In this document: piece by piece, positions 1 to 12,494 of the stretch | Numbering within the stretch: the first letter of the stretch is position 1 | Layout of the letters: each line of letters opens with the position of its first letter | From: Monocercomonoides exilis | Taxonomy: Eukaryota; Preaxostyla; Oxymonadida; Polymastigidae | Assembly: GCA_001643675.2 (NCBI GenBank) | Contig: LSRY02000017.1 | Location: 124,001 to 188,000 of the forward strand | Reading direction: 5' to 3' | DNA: 64,000 nt | Position numbers and translations under genes: made by a program | Notes under the pieces: generated by a model | Database searches by the model: none | The model's input: the letters and a program-made list of their open reading frames with translations, nothing else | What the model was told of the DNA's origin: nothing

Positions 1-88
1 ATATTTTGTGCGTTAATTTCTTGTTCTTATTATTGTTGTTCATTTTTTATTTGGAACATATTATTTTGTATTGTTTAATTTTTTACAG

Positions 89-1005
89 ATTACATTCCAA
101 CTGTTTACGATGATTATAACAAATCTGAAACGTACAAAGATCAATTAGTTAATTTGGTATTTTATTTTTTTTCAAAAAAAAAATATTTTCTTTGATTGCA
201 ACCTGTGAAATTTTTTTAGGTGTTATGGGATACTGCTGGGCAAGAAGAATACGATGCTATAAGGTTTGCTTAGTGCTTTTTATTGTATTCATGTTATTTG
301 CATGATACTTAATTATTTTAAAGAACTCTTTCATATGATAAAACAAATGTATTTTTGGTTGCGTTTTGTTGCACTCAGCGAGAGTCATTACTTCGATGCA
401 AAACTAAGGTACAATTTTTATCAATTTAGTGCATTTATTTTTCTTTAATTCTTATTATTTTCATTTTTTTTTACAATTAACTGTTTTGAATTTGCAAAGT
501 GGTATCCCGAACTGAAGAAATATTTTTCTGGAGAGCCTCCTCCAATTGTTTTAGTTGGAACAAAGTGCGATTTGAGGGATATGGATCCTTCTTCTCCAAA
601 TGCAGTCAAAGATAATGAAGTATGAAAGTTAAGAAATATGATTAAGAATAGACAAATATTAAAGAAAAAAATAATATCATTACAATTTGTTTATTGAAAT
701 TTGTATAATGTGTTTTATTTTTCACTTTATATTTTGTACCATATTGTTTTCTTTTATTGATTTCAATTATTGAATATTTATTATTAATTGTTAATATTCT
801 TTTATTTAAAATCCTTAATTTCTTATTTATTTATTTATTTATTTATTTTTATTAGATTAAAGAAATAATGAGGGACATAGGAGCTAAGGCGTATATAACT
901 TGTTCGGCGAAGAGTGGAATTAGAGTTGCAGAAGTCTTTAAGACTGCACTTGATGTGCATTTTGAAAAGGACAATCAATCAGAAGGATGTTGTTCCATAT
1001 TGTAA
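89..1005 (+). CDS. Rho-family small GTPase (Rac/Cdc42-like), 5' end missing
   Basis: Rho GTPases are membrane-anchored switches that control actin and cell shape. Five exons are visible: 89-156, 220-263, 324-408, 500-619 and 856-1005. All four introns are GT-AG and keep the frame. The join reads effector loop DYIPTVYDDY, then G3 WDTAGQEEYD, LSYDKTNVFLVAF, WYPELKKYF, G4 VGTKCDLRD and G5 TCSAKSG. It ends with a prenylation box CSIL before TAA at 1003-1005. The P-loop exon lies upstream of base 89, outside the window, so the gene is incomplete. The Rho insert helix region looks short. Identity as a Rho family member is firm from YIPTV, WDTAGQE and TKCDLR; Rac versus Cdc42 is not decided. Confidence 0.93.
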
Positions 1006-3194
1006 TATAACACTTCTTAAAAATTTCGAAGTTACTATCTTATCTTTCTTTCTTCGAATATTCCTGTTAAATACCAGCATGTTTAAATCTTTGTCCTGCT
1101 CTTATCTTCAATCCCCATTAATCATCTTGCTTTGAAAGAAGTTAACTTAACAGAAAAAGAAAAATATGGAAATAATAAGTTGGCTATTGAATAATTCGTT
1201 TGATGGCAGTTTGTTCAAATAGAATAGAAAAATGATCACATGTAATTCATCAAAAATTCAAATAATATTTTTTTGTGTGTGTTTCTTTTGTAAAACTAAC
1301 GCAATTTTCTATTTCAGTTTCTGTCTATTTTGGGCAACATACGAAATTTTTTATGCATGTTTTTATTCAACATTTTGGACTTTTTTCCTTTTTTTCTTTT
1401 TCTTTTTTTAAATTGTTAAACTTTCGATCTTTTGAAGAAAGATTTATATCTTTTTCTCTTTTCAAGCATTGTTTTTTCATATCGCAAGACTTTATTTTAA
1501 TATTTGAATTGACGTATTTCACAATTTTGAAAGTACCATAAGTGCAAAAAATTGCAAATGTTTCATAAGGTAATTATAATCAATATCTCATTCTTTGAAT
1601 ATTAAGTTGCAACAAAAGACTGCACTTCACTCAATTTTTTCGAAGTAATTGACACTTCAACAAAAATCATTTTCTGGGGAAATTCATTAGTTATAAAAAT
1701 TCTTTGAAAAATTGTTGATTTTTTTTTTGTGAACTTGCAATGTGCTCTGTTGATCTATCTTTCGTCTGGAGTCATTTATTTTATCATTATTTTCCTTCGA
1801 AATTGAATGTTATATCGTGATTTTATATTTTTTTAAAAAATTATCCATATTGTTTTTTTTTTTTTTTTTTTTTTTTTGACAGACAAATGATTTCTTGACT
1901 TGTCATGTTACAGAAATGTGAATATGGCATTTTCGATTATGCAGGCCAATACGTTTGATATCAATTATTTTTATGCGGTGTTGATTTATTATAAAATTTT
2001 GAATTTAAACAAGAACAATTGTTACGAAAAGTCGAGAGCATTTCAATAACAAAAAAAGCTAAAAAGCGATTCAAATAAGGTTAATTGCTATTTCTAAAAA
2101 TATTTTTTCATTTATAAATACTTTTCCAAACATTCAATACATATTTTTTAACCGAGAATTTGGATTGGAAAATAACAATAAAAAAAAAAAACACCTTCAG
2201 ATGGTATAAATTATGTTGCACACTTTCATTTTCTGTGGACAGTGGCAATATTTCAACAACCATTGATACTTGTATTTCCACTATAAACACAGCTATTCAA
2301 ACCATGAATACAAACTTTTTAAGAATAAATTTTTTCATTCACCCAAATCAACGGAATTCAAAAAAAAGTATTTAATCTTTTCTGAGAAACCTGGAGAATC
2401 ATATTTCTCTGTGTTTTTTTGAAATTTGTAAATGTTTTTATCCAAGTTCTTCGGTGTAAGAAATTTCATTATCATTTTTCACAGAAGTTTGATGAATGAA
2501 GGGAATTGCTTGATTCATGACCAAGATGCAACCATCAACGGAAGTTGAGATAATACCACTGTCCACATTTATTGAAAGCGTCCACAATAATAAAAACTTA
2601 CAATAATTCTTTATAAAAATCAATTTTTCAATTCAAATTTTTTTTGATTTCAAAAATTCTTTTTTTTTCAAAATGGAAAAAAAACCTTTTGAGGGAAATA
2701 TTCTGCAATAAAACATGAAATTAGGTTTTTTATCTTTTTGATTTTAGGAAAGTTGTTGAACAAATGAAAATAAGAAGAAAAAGACTTTCAAATCATCAAA
2801 ATTTCATAAAATAAACAACGACATTACAACAAAAGGCAGCTTATCAGTGTTGAATAATTCATTGCGTATTTTCAAAAATATTTCTATTTTAAGATACAAG
2901 AAAAAAAAAAATTTTTTTTATAAGTATTTTTAAAAAGCTACAATGTGCAATAAGTGTTTTAAGGCAAGATTTGATATGAATGGAAACTGATAACGAATTA
3001 AAGAAATATTTTAAAATTGAAACAGATAAAAAAATGATATTGATATAAAAACGAATCATTGAAATGATGAATAGATACAAATAATTTATATGTTTCAACA
3101 TTTTAAAATATTTTAGCTTGTTGGTGCTCCGACGGTGCATTTATCTGAATGAAAATTAAAGTGTTAAACACAGATTAAAAGATAAACATTTAAA
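1006..3194. other. AT-rich intergenic stretch, no gene seen
   Basis: This stretch lies between the Rho gene and the end of the V-ATPase gene on the other strand. Open frames are short and phenylalanine- or lysine-rich, as random AT-rich DNA gives. It holds a run of 25 T at 1853-1877 and one imperfect inverted repeat, listed separately. I see no tRNA or other RNA gene. Confidence 0.6.
2221..2580. repeat. Degenerate inverted repeat, about 60-bp arms
   Basis: Bases 2221-2280 read on the plus strand resemble 2580-2521 read on the minus strand, about 41 of 60 positions by eye. The core GTGGACAGTGG is identical. Both arms encode a similar peptide on opposite strands (VDSGNISTTIDTCI and VDSGIISTSVDGCI), so they may be two decayed, inverted copies of one coding fragment. 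No longer parent is present in the window. Confidence 0.5.
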
Positions 3195-3736
3195 TTACAA
3201 ACTTGATGATCCTTTAGTTGCAAGAATAAGTCCAACGATAACACCGTACAGTGCAAGAGCTTCTCCGAAAATAAGAATCAAAAGCATCCCAACAAACAAT
3301 TTTGGCTGTCTTGCATTTGCTCTAACTCCTGCATCTCCAACAATACCGATGGTGATCCCAGCAGCAAGAGAACTGAATCCAACGCAAAGCCCTCCAGCAA
3401 GATGAGCAAATGAGTTGTAAAGAGGATACTCGTTTGTAATACCCATTCCAATAATAATTGCCACAATCAAACCGTAAATACCAAGAATACCTTTCAAAAA
3501 GAAATCATGAAGTACGAGAAAAGCATCTTTATATAACTCATACCTGCCATAATTGTTGGAATTGTTGATTTGACAATAAGCTGAGGATGCATAACGCCCA
3601 TCACGCAAACGCCAACACCAGCTTTGGCTGTTCCATAGCACGATCCGAAGTTTGCAAAAATTAATGAAGAAGCAGCTCCCATGAATCCAAAGAATGTGGT
3701 CCAAGATGGACAGATTTCTGAAACAACAATACTCAT
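3195..3736 (-). CDS. ATP6V0C: V-type ATPase proteolipid subunit c
   Basis: This is the rotor-ring subunit of the vacuolar H+-ATPase, which carries protons across endomembranes. Two exons (3736-3544 and 3490-3195) are split by a 53-nt intron with donor gtatga and give 162 aa, the usual family length. Four hydrophobic helices are visible, with glycine-rich packing faces. Helix 4 reads [13 protein letters not shown] and holds the essential proton-binding glutamate. The loop [10 protein letters not shown] matches the family. The splice joins MAG to [10 protein letters not shown] without frame change. The start codon faces Rab28, 268 bp away. Confidence 0.95.
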
Positions 3737-4004
3737 CTAAAAAATCTAAATACTCTTGATCCTAAACCATATTGTTAAAAAATCTTAAATGATAAAAAAC
3801 TTGAATTTCGGAGTAGTTCACATTAATTTGTTATTATAAAATCCGTCTTACACTTTACGAAAAATTGACCCATTATAACATACTTAATAATTGAAATTCA
3901 AGTATTCTTTTGTTTTTTCGTTGCAATATTTGAACTTTATTTTACATTCTTGCCTTTTATTAACATTTTGAAATATTTTCAAACAATTATGAATATCGTT
4001 AAAG

Positions 4005-4258
4005 ATGCAAAAACAATTTGACGATGATGGAGATAATGATGATTTGGATGTGAAGCAATTTAAAGTCATTTTTCTCGGAGATGGTGCTGTTGGTAAAACT
4101 TCAATTATAATGCGATTTACTAAAGATCATTTCGATCCTGAACAGAGATACAAACAAACTATTGGACTTGATTTTTTTTTAAAGCAGCTTCAAATAACTG
4201 GTTTGAGAAAAAGAATTCTTTTTTTTCCTTTAATCTTTTATGCAAAATTTCATAATTC

Positions 4259-4291
<33 letters not shown>

Positions 4292-5035
4292 GTATTTTAG
4301 AGAAGTTGCAAGTTTCACTTCAGTGTTGGGACATCGGGGGACAGACCATTGGACAGAAAATGATTAAGAATTATCTCCGTGGTTCCAATGCAATTTTATT
4401 TGTTTACGACATAACAAATCAAAGCTCTTTTCAAAATCTTGAAAATTGGATGACATTCGTCAAAGAAGTTTTCCCAGAGTCTGAGAAACAGCCATACATG
4501 GCACTGATTGGGAATAAAAGTGTGAATAAATAATTACATGTACAAATTAATTATAACATATTTGTTCATATAACAGCTGATCTTGGTTATCAAAGAAAAG
4601 TTTCTGTTGAGGAGCATTCAGCATTTGCTGACAAATATGGAATCAGATTTTTCTATATGTCAGCTAGAACAGGAGACAATGTACTACCAGCAATGATAAA
4701 AGTTGCATCTGATCTGGCAGATGTGAAAAAACCTTATGTAGAAATTGAAAGAGAAGCGGTGTGCAGCTTATTCTTTTTTATTTTTAATATTTCCATACAT
4801 TTTTTAAACTTTTTTCTCAACCTTTTTATTTCGCTTTTTATGATGAATAAATTTTATTCCTTTGATATGATAGATGGCTGCTTCTGTAGCAACAATTCAG
4901 AGAGATCATGAGACTACAATTGATGGGAAAACATCAGATGATATAATTGCTTCATCTTCACAGCCTTCAAAAGGAAATAAAGAATCTAAAAGTAAGGATA
5001 AAAAATCTGGAAAAGAGAAATGCATCATTTTGTGA
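4005..5035 (+). CDS. RAB28: Rab28 GTPase
   Basis: Rab28 is an atypical Rab linked to the BBSome/IFT system in ciliated cells and to endosomal sorting in trypanosomatids. Exons 4005-4200, 4301-4519, 4577-4758 and 4874-5035 give 252 aa. The P-loop GDGAVGKTS is at residues 25-33. Switch I is KQTIGLDFF and switch II is [12 protein letters not shown], both Rab28 signatures and unlike the usual WDTAGQE. G4 is GNKTD and G5 is MSARTG. A lysine/serine-rich tail ends in the prenylation box CIIL. Introns begin gtttga, gtgtga and gtgtgc. The assignment rests on IGLDFF plus IGGQTIG. The RABL6-like gene follows 205 bp downstream on the same strand. Confidence 0.93.
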
Positions 5036-5240
5036 TATTTACAGCATTAACAATTCTTATTCTGAATTACTTTATGACATTGCTTTTAATAAAAAAAAAA
5101 AAGAAAAAATAAAACTAGGGTATAATATTTTCGTTTCTTATTGAAAAATATGGATAAGCTTATAAAGGAATTAACGATCACATATTCAATTATTTTTAAG
5201 TTTTTTTTTAACTTTTCATTGTCGTTAAGGCAATATATAA

Positions 5241-8200
5241 ATGTTTTCCAGAAGGCAACAACAGAGCGATTTGATACAATCAAATTCACCCTTGAGCTCA
5301 GAACGAAAAGTCGGCTATTTAGCAAAATCGACATTTGGATCGACTTTTTCTGTTAAGGCACTTATTAGAGGAGCAAGAAAGACAGGAAAAACTCAGCTAA
5401 TGAATATCCTTCAAGGATTGCCTTTTACAGCAAAATATCATCCAACTCCACAAATTTCTTGTTGCGCAATAGACATGGATATCAATGGTTTGCTTTTTTA
5501 TTAATTCGATTGAAAAATAATTTTTTTCAAATAAAATAAAAAATTGATTGCTTTCATTTTTTTAAACTTAAGATGGAGAGGAAACACTCCGCGCTGAGGT
5601 ATTTTTAATTTTTTTAAAAAAAAAAAAATAATGAAAGTGCAATTTTTTATTTCAATATTGCAAATATAAAGCTCTGGGACGTAGTTGATCATTCCACACT
5701 TTCAATTGATAAACCAGATTCTATACAACTCGATGCCGATCACATAAATGTTTATACAGGAGTCCATGCAGTGTTTTTTTTGTGTAATCCTCAATCAAGT
5801 GAATCTATCAGATATATTCTTGAAAATGTTCCATCTGTTCCCGCACATGTTCCCATTGCAATTGTTGTGAATTTTTTAGATATTGCACCACAATTATTTA
5901 AACCTCTTTCACAATCATCATTGGGGAATGAAAAAGAAAAAGTTCCAGATAAAGAAATTGAAACCAACAAAACTATCGAAAATCCAAAAGACATTGAAGT
6001 TGAAAGTGATACTATTGAAAAAGAAAGCAATAAAATCAAGCTTCCGAAAAACGAAGAAGAGAAGAAAAAGAGGCAAAGTGATTTAAATGAAAAAATTGAT
6101 TCATCGAATAATTCAACAAAATCAAAAGAAAAAGAATGTAACGAGAATACAGTTCAAAAAGATGAAGAGAAGAAAATCAATGTGAATGATAATAATAAAA
6201 ATAAATGTGAATCTCATCCAGCTGATAGTTCTGTGAAGAAAACTGATGAACGAGGTATTGAATATTCTCCATGTGTATTCGATGAAGTTATAAAGAACAG
6301 AATGAATCAGAGTTTCCTTTCGAGTCCAGGCGTCCTGGAACAAGCAAGATTCACATCTCTCTTCCAATCATCATCTCCTCTTAAATCTCAAAATTCTCCA
6401 TCAATCAGTAACTTGCCCTCTCCAGCACATTCGCCATCTCACTCACCAACCCCTTCCCCTTCCTCTTCCTCTTCTTCTTCCACTTCATCTCCATCTTCCT
6501 CTTCCCCTTCCTCTTCCCCTTCCCCTTCCGTCACACCAGCACTGCAGCAAGCCCCCAAACAGCCAGACCCCCCCTCTCCGCTTCCAGTAACAGCCTCGCC
6601 ATACACGCTGCTTCTGAACACTGCGTCGCCTGTGTTTGTGATGAAGACGTCGTTGAAGTGCGGGTACGGCCTCTCTTCTCTTCGGAAGTTTCTGCACCTG
6701 CCGCTGTTCGGCCAGAAAGTGGAGATCCTTCTGAAGGAGATTGAGCGCGTGAGGGAGCGCGAGAAGAGGATGCGGGAAGACGTCTTTGGCGACGCAGAGG
6801 CGCACTCAGAAGACGTGTTCAAGGAGATGTTCTGGCCGATGGAGGTGGACTTGAGCGAGAAGAGGGAGGAGGACGGGGCAGACGGAGAAGGAGAAGAAGG
6901 AGAAAGAGGAAGAGGAAGAGGAGGGGCAGGAGGTGCGAATGAGGCGGGGAAAGGAGGCAGCGAAGGAGGCAGCGCACAGAAAGCAGGGCGGGTTCAGCGG
7001 AAGAGCCCGAACGAGTGGAGTCGCAGTGTGGTTGGAATGAAGCTGGATGGGCTGACAGACGAGAAGATGTTGTGGGACACGCCAGGAAAAGCAGGCAAAG
7101 CAGGCAAAGAAGGCAGAGAGGAAAGTGCAGATGAAAGCAGAAAGAATGCCCAGTCTCCGTCTGCGCTGCCTCTTTCTCCGCTCACCATGAAGAGCGGAAG
7201 CATCTCTCCTTCTCCTCTTGCTTCTCCTCTTTCTTCTCCACTCTCTCCTCCTCTCTCTGCTCCTTCTCCTCTTTCTCTTTCTTCCTCTGCCAGCACCTCA
7301 ACGCCATCTCACAGGACACCCCAGCCACTTCAGCCTGGACAGCCGAGCTCTTCTCCGAAAGCACTTCACCAAAATGCTCAGAACACACCAGCTAATAAGC
7401 AGACAACAGCATCACTGACACAACAACAATCAACTACTGTTCCTTCCTCTCCTTCTTCTCCTTCTTCTTCTTCTTCACCTGCAGTCTCAAAGCAGCCCAC
7501 AACAAATGCATCTTCCTCATCTTCGGGCGGAGGAGGGATTTTCTCGTTTTTCCGGCGGAACAAGTCATCGTCATCATCATCAACAGCCAATTCTTCTTCA
7601 GGCGATGGCACAGTGAAACCACCGAGCAAAAAAGAGATGCGGCGGCTGGAGAAAGAAAGGGAGCAGCAGGAGAAGCAGCGGCAGAAGGCGCTGAGGGAGA
7701 AGCAGCTGCGGGATGCTGAGTTTGAGAGGGAAAGAGTGAGAGCCATCAAGCAGATCAGTGTCGACACCAGTTTGGATGACTTTCTGGGAAATCCGAAGCT
7801 TTCGAGAGAAGTGCCGGCAGTTGTGCCAGGGGCAGCAGCAGGAGCGGGAGCAGCAGGAGTAATGGGGAATATGATTGGGACAGCTGGGAGTGGAGGTTTG
7901 GGAGAGGGGGAGTGGAAGAAGAAGAAGAAGAAGAAGAAGAAGAGGAAAGATGTGAATGGATTTGCATTATGTATTTTGAGAGAGGACATGACATTATTTA
8001 TTTATTTATTTAATTTTAATTTTTAATTTTTTCTATTTTTCTTGTTTGAATTTTTTTATTCTTATTTATTTTTCTATTTTCTAACAACACAAAATATCCA
8101 ACCTCATTCAGTATCTCCTGTTGTCGTGCATCCAGAGCTTGCATTGGGCCATTCAGTGATGGACAGAAGTCGACTGAATGCGCTCTCTTCAGAGACACTT

Positions 8201-10048
8201 GCCTCACGTGGAATGGCACCAGCACAACAACAACAACAACAACAGCAACAGCAGCAGATGTTGATGATGAACAAAGGCAGTTCACAAGGATATGCTCCAA
8301 CTGGTGTGTTGGGTGTGGCAGAGAGGGAAGCGAATAGCAGAGGAGAAGGTGGAAGAGAAGGCAAAAGTGAAAGAGAAGGGGAAAGAGGGAGAAGAAGACT
8401 GGAGCTGGCTGCATTGGATGATGTGGATGAGGATTTGAGTATGTCACTGAAACAGCTTGACGACAAAAAGAGGAAGAGGAGGAAGGAGAAAGTGGAGAGT
8501 GAGAAGGAGAAGGAGAAAGAGAAAGAAAAAGAGAAAGATGGAGGAGATGAAGAAGAAGAAAGGACAGAAAAGAAGAAGAGAGAGAAAGAAAGAGACAGAG
8601 AAAGAGAAGGAAAAGAAGTCGAAGACGAAGCAAAAGAAGACCGAAGAAGAAGTCGAAAAGAGCGAAAGACAGGAATTCTTGAGGCACAATTGGACGTCGA
8701 AGAAAACGATGTGATGGCAGAGCTGTCAAAAACGACAGTGCTAAACAAGAAAAGAGACAGAGCAAGAATGAGGCAGGAAGAAGAAGAACGAGAAGAAGAA
8801 GAAAGGGAAAGGGAAAGAGAAAAGGAAAGAGAAAAAGAAAGAGAAAGAAAACTTCAACAAGAAAAAGAAGAAAGAGAAAGAGAAAGAGAAAGAGAAAGAG
8901 AAGCCGAAAAAGCGCAACCTGAGCCAAGCAACGAACCAATGCACCATTTGTCTTCATCAAATGCGCTGGACTCATTTTTCAGTGACTCAGATGAAGTTGT
9001 GCCTTCATCGAAGAATCATTTGGAAGAGAACAAAGCAGACAGCACACATACTGACAGCTTCTATGAACACGAACCAGCTGAAGCATTGCAACCTTCTTCG
9101 ATCTTGTCAACACCAAAAGCAGAGAAAGAGAAAGAAGAAGAACCACCAGTCCCAACAACACCCCCAGTTTCTAGTGTGTCATTTGTGCAGCATCCAGACG
9201 ATGGCTATGCAGCTATTGATGATTTGGGATACCATTCAATGGGGCATGTTCAGTTTGACGAACAAGAAGGAGAAAGGAGAAGCAGCGAATATGCATCGTT
9301 TGGAGGAGACGAGGGAAATGAGCGTGAAGAGGAAGGGAATGAGGATAAGAGAGAGAAAGAGAAGGAGGGGTCTAAAGATAGAAAGGGAAGCAGAAGAGAG
9401 CATCATCACTCACACCGCTCTCATCGAGGAAGAGACAAGGTGAAGGATTCGAAAAACCAGAAAGAGGAAGGAAATGAAGAGAAAGAGAACAACAAAGGAG
9501 AAGATGAAGAGAAAGAAGAGAAAGAAGGAAAAGAAGAGAAGGAAGGAAGTGAGAAGGATCGAAAGAGAAAAGATGAAGAGAGTGGAAGAGATCGCCATCA
9601 TCGCCATCACAGCAGACATCGCTCACACAGAGATCACAGAAGAGATAAAGATAAAGATAAAGAGAAGGATAAAGAAAAGGAGAAAGAAAATGAGAACGAT
9701 GAAGAGAAAGAGAGTGGAAAAGATTCGAAGGATGAAGAGAAAGAAAACGAGAAAGTACAAAACGAGGAAGAAACAGAACCGAAAAAAGATGATGAAGCAG
9801 AAGAGAATGAAGGACAAAAAGAGATTGCAAGCAATCACGAAAGACATCACAGCCACAAGCATTCGACATCCAACGAAGAAGAAGCCAAAGAAGAACAAGA
9901 GAAGAGCTATGACAAAAAGCCAGAAGAAGAAGAAGAAGAAAACAAAGGAGAAGTTGAGACAGGAGCTGTTGAAGAGGCAGAGAGCGATAAAAACACTTCG
10001 ATTCAAAACGATGATAATACACCAAAGGCAACTTCTGAAACCGAATAA
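5241..10048 (+). CDS. RABL6: RABL6/RBEL1-like GTPase with long charged tail
   Basis: RABL6 proteins have a divergent Rab-like G domain and a long disordered tail. Exons 5241-5487, 5573-5598, 5672-7970 and 8112-10048 join to 1,502 aa. The P-loop GARKTGKT is at residues 44-51. LQGLPF..KYHPTPQI matches the family's LQGRPF..YIPTQEI, and LWDVVD replaces the G3 DTAGQ. The G domain ends in VPAHVPIAIVVNFLDI, matching the human segment before the degenerate G4. After about residue 200 the protein is low complexity: Ser/Pro runs, a second structured block at 6600-6850, a Gly/Arg stretch, poly-Lys near 7915, poly-Gln at 8224-8256 and a 500-residue Glu/Lys/Arg tail with His patches. The last intron (7971-8111, donor gtattt) is inferred from phase; an earlier stop would be met without it. 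The G domain is firm; the tail's role is unknown. Confidence 0.85.
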
Positions 10049-10533
10049 AAAAAGAGAATATTAACAAACAAAAACAAACGAGTTTTTGAAGTATTTTTGC
10101 TTTATTGGTGTTTCTGTGAATGAATGAACTTTTTGTGTTTATTTTTTGTGTTGTTATTGATGTTCTTTTTTGTCTGTTTGTTTCCTTTTTTTTGTTTTTG
10201 AGGGAGTTAAACTTTCGATTTTTGCTTTTTAATTACAATATTTAATGGATATAAAATAATAAAACGAAATAAGATGCAAAAAAGAAAAGTCAGCCATTAA
10301 AAGTTGGCATCCTTCTGATCAATTCTCAAAAGTTGAATAACAAAAAAGATTGAAAACAGAAAAGAAAAGAAAAGAAAGAACAACAAACAACTCGGCTTTG
10401 CATGCATTAAACATTTACACAAAATAATCACTAAAAACACCATAAAGAACATTGCATTATCAAAACAAATTACAAAAACTCGAAAAAAATAATAAACTAG
10501 CAACTCCATTAGGAGGAATATATAATAGCAATA
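10049..10533. other. Spacer between convergent genes
   Basis: This is AT-rich DNA between the end of the RABL6-like gene and the end of the minus-strand membrane-protein gene. It should carry both 3' untranslated regions. No coding or RNA feature is apparent. Confidence 0.5.
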
Positions 10534-12228
10534 TCACTGCTGCATCTGGGAAGGGAGAGAATAAATAGGCTGAGGGATAGACTGTATTCCATCTGGCTGA
10601 TAAGAAGGAGCTAAAAGAGCGTTTGCGTCTCTATTTTGTGGATTGGCAAAGTCATTTTCCTTCTCGTCGACTGCTTCCAGATTCGATCCAACTGGTTCAG
10701 GATTCAAATAAGGAGCACTTGGAACGGGTGAAGAACGCCCATTGTCAGCTCCGTTGATGTCTACTGCTGTATATAAAGGAGCATTCGAGGCAGGTGGATC
10801 GCAGGGAACAGAATAAGGCCGAGCATCAGACAGATGTGCAGATTCTTCATATCTCTCATCTTTGAAGTCTGAACGGTTCACAGTTTTTTTCTTCTGTTTG
10901 TTTGATGCAGTTGTTTGAGAGGACGAACTGCTTGATACAGAAATATCTCTCTTTCTTTTTCTTTTCTTTTCATCATCGTGGTCAATATCCAAGCAACAAC
11001 AGCAGCAGCCGAGCAGAAGCTGAGGTGCAAACACAATCATAATCACCAGAATCACAAAGCCCATGATATGCACAACAAGCCCTGCACCCGTCAGATTCTG
11101 CGGTTCTAGAGGAGTCAAAAAATCAAACGAATGTGTGGATTGTGTTAGCAAGCATTCGTGAGTCCTTTCGTTACATTTTGTGGTGAAAGCCATCTGGTTT
11201 GTTCGCACTGATGAGTATTTCATGAGCTCTTTCACAGACACCTCAAACACAGGCCGTCCTGAATCATCCACTTCTGAGAGCTTTCGTGTCAATCTTTGTG
11301 GTGATGAGTTATTCTCATCTTTTTTGTTCTTGCTTCCAATGGATTTTACTTGTGAATTCGAAGAAAAAATTACAAAAGATGCATCATTTTGGTTGACTTC
11401 AATACCCAGATTGACTGGAAATTGTATCTGATCAACAATGTTCACTTCAAACCAATTTTCCCCTAAATCAATTTTGTTGTCTCCATCCACTGTAACCTTA
11501 CCATCATATCCAAAATATCTCGTTGTTGAGTAACGACTAAACCGGTCTCTTGAATTAGAAAGAGATGCATTTATAGAAAATGAAGTGTTGATCGAAGATG
11601 GGGGAGCCCCTTTTGTAATTGTCACTGAAAAACGTTTTCCTGTCGAATACGGAGGAGGTGAAATGTCGGAATTGTTTTTAGTTTTTATAACACCCGTGAC
11701 ATATCCAGGAGCTTCAAAATCTTCCTGTTTCCAAATCGGACTCTTTGAAAAATTCAAAGTAACAGAACGTCCATAGTGCGCACCATCCTGCGTTGCATTA
11801 ATGTCAAAGGAGATGTTAGTGAATTGGATACCGGCAAATCTTATCTTAAGATTATTGTCAATAAAATAAAAATGAAGTCAGAAAAAAATATTTGTCCATA
11901 CAAAAGAATATGCCGGATTAAATTGATTAATTTTTAAAGATTCTGGATCGGCATATAGAGCATCAGTTGCCCATCCTTCGGGGGTTCTATCCCTTTTCAA
12001 TTCGGCATTTGCATGCCAAAGAACAAAAAGAGGAACAGAAATTAATAACCATATGACGCACTGGATAATCGTTGTGCGTATTACAACCGAACATGTGGGT
12101 TCATTCCAATTTAGACGATCTATTATAAAAACATCATTATTAGAATTGCAAAAGAATTAAATGAAAAAACTTAGTCTTTTCCAACTGATAAAAACCAAAA
12201 TATCATGAAAGCAATAATTATATAACAT
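10534..12228 (-). CDS. Hypothetical two-pass membrane protein with Cys cluster
   Basis: I do not recognise this family. Exons 12228-12171, 12119-11902 and 11844-10534 give 528 aa; phases agree, but the short first exon is tentative. A hydrophobic segment near residues 34-55 (TTIIQCVIWLLISVPLFVLW) is followed by about 320 residues rich in NxS/T sites and beta-strand patterns. A second hydrophobic segment, VVHIMGFVILVIMIVFAPQ, follows, then the cluster GCCCCCLDID next to a basic stretch KKRKRKRD. The C-terminal ~150 residues are polar and end LPSQMQQ. The pattern suggests both ends cytosolic, a lumenal or extracellular middle domain and a palmitoylated tail. Function is unknown. Confidence 0.7.
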
Positions 12229-12494
12229 TTACAAATTTAACAATATATGGGACTCAAACCACATCAACGAGCTCTTGATGTCACCGTTCTTTTCAACAGT
12301 ATCTTTTTTCAAACAACCATTATTTTATTTGATTAATATTTCTTTTTTGAACCGTTTTTCATAACAAAATAAAAAGAAAAGACATTTGCATATACTAAAT
12401 TGTTTAAATAAATAACATTAAAAAATGAAAAATAAAAAAGCAAAGTTCGCGAAATGAAAGTTAAGTTGTAAATAAGTTCATTCACAATAAAAGA
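12229..12494. other. Short spacer between two minus-strand genes
   Basis: AT-rich DNA between the first exon of the membrane-protein gene and the stop codon of the RBR ligase. It presumably holds the promoter of the former. No motif stands out. Confidence 0.4.

Noticed and set aside
1275-1541. 88-aa plus-strand frame rich in Phe and Ser
   Set aside because: Composition matches AT-rich intergenic noise and there is no domain pattern or splice context.
8016-8975. 319-aa minus-strand frame rich in Phe and Leu
   Set aside because: It mirrors the Glu/Lys/Arg tail of the RABL6-like gene. Its apparent hydrophobicity is a by-product of GAA/AAG repeats.
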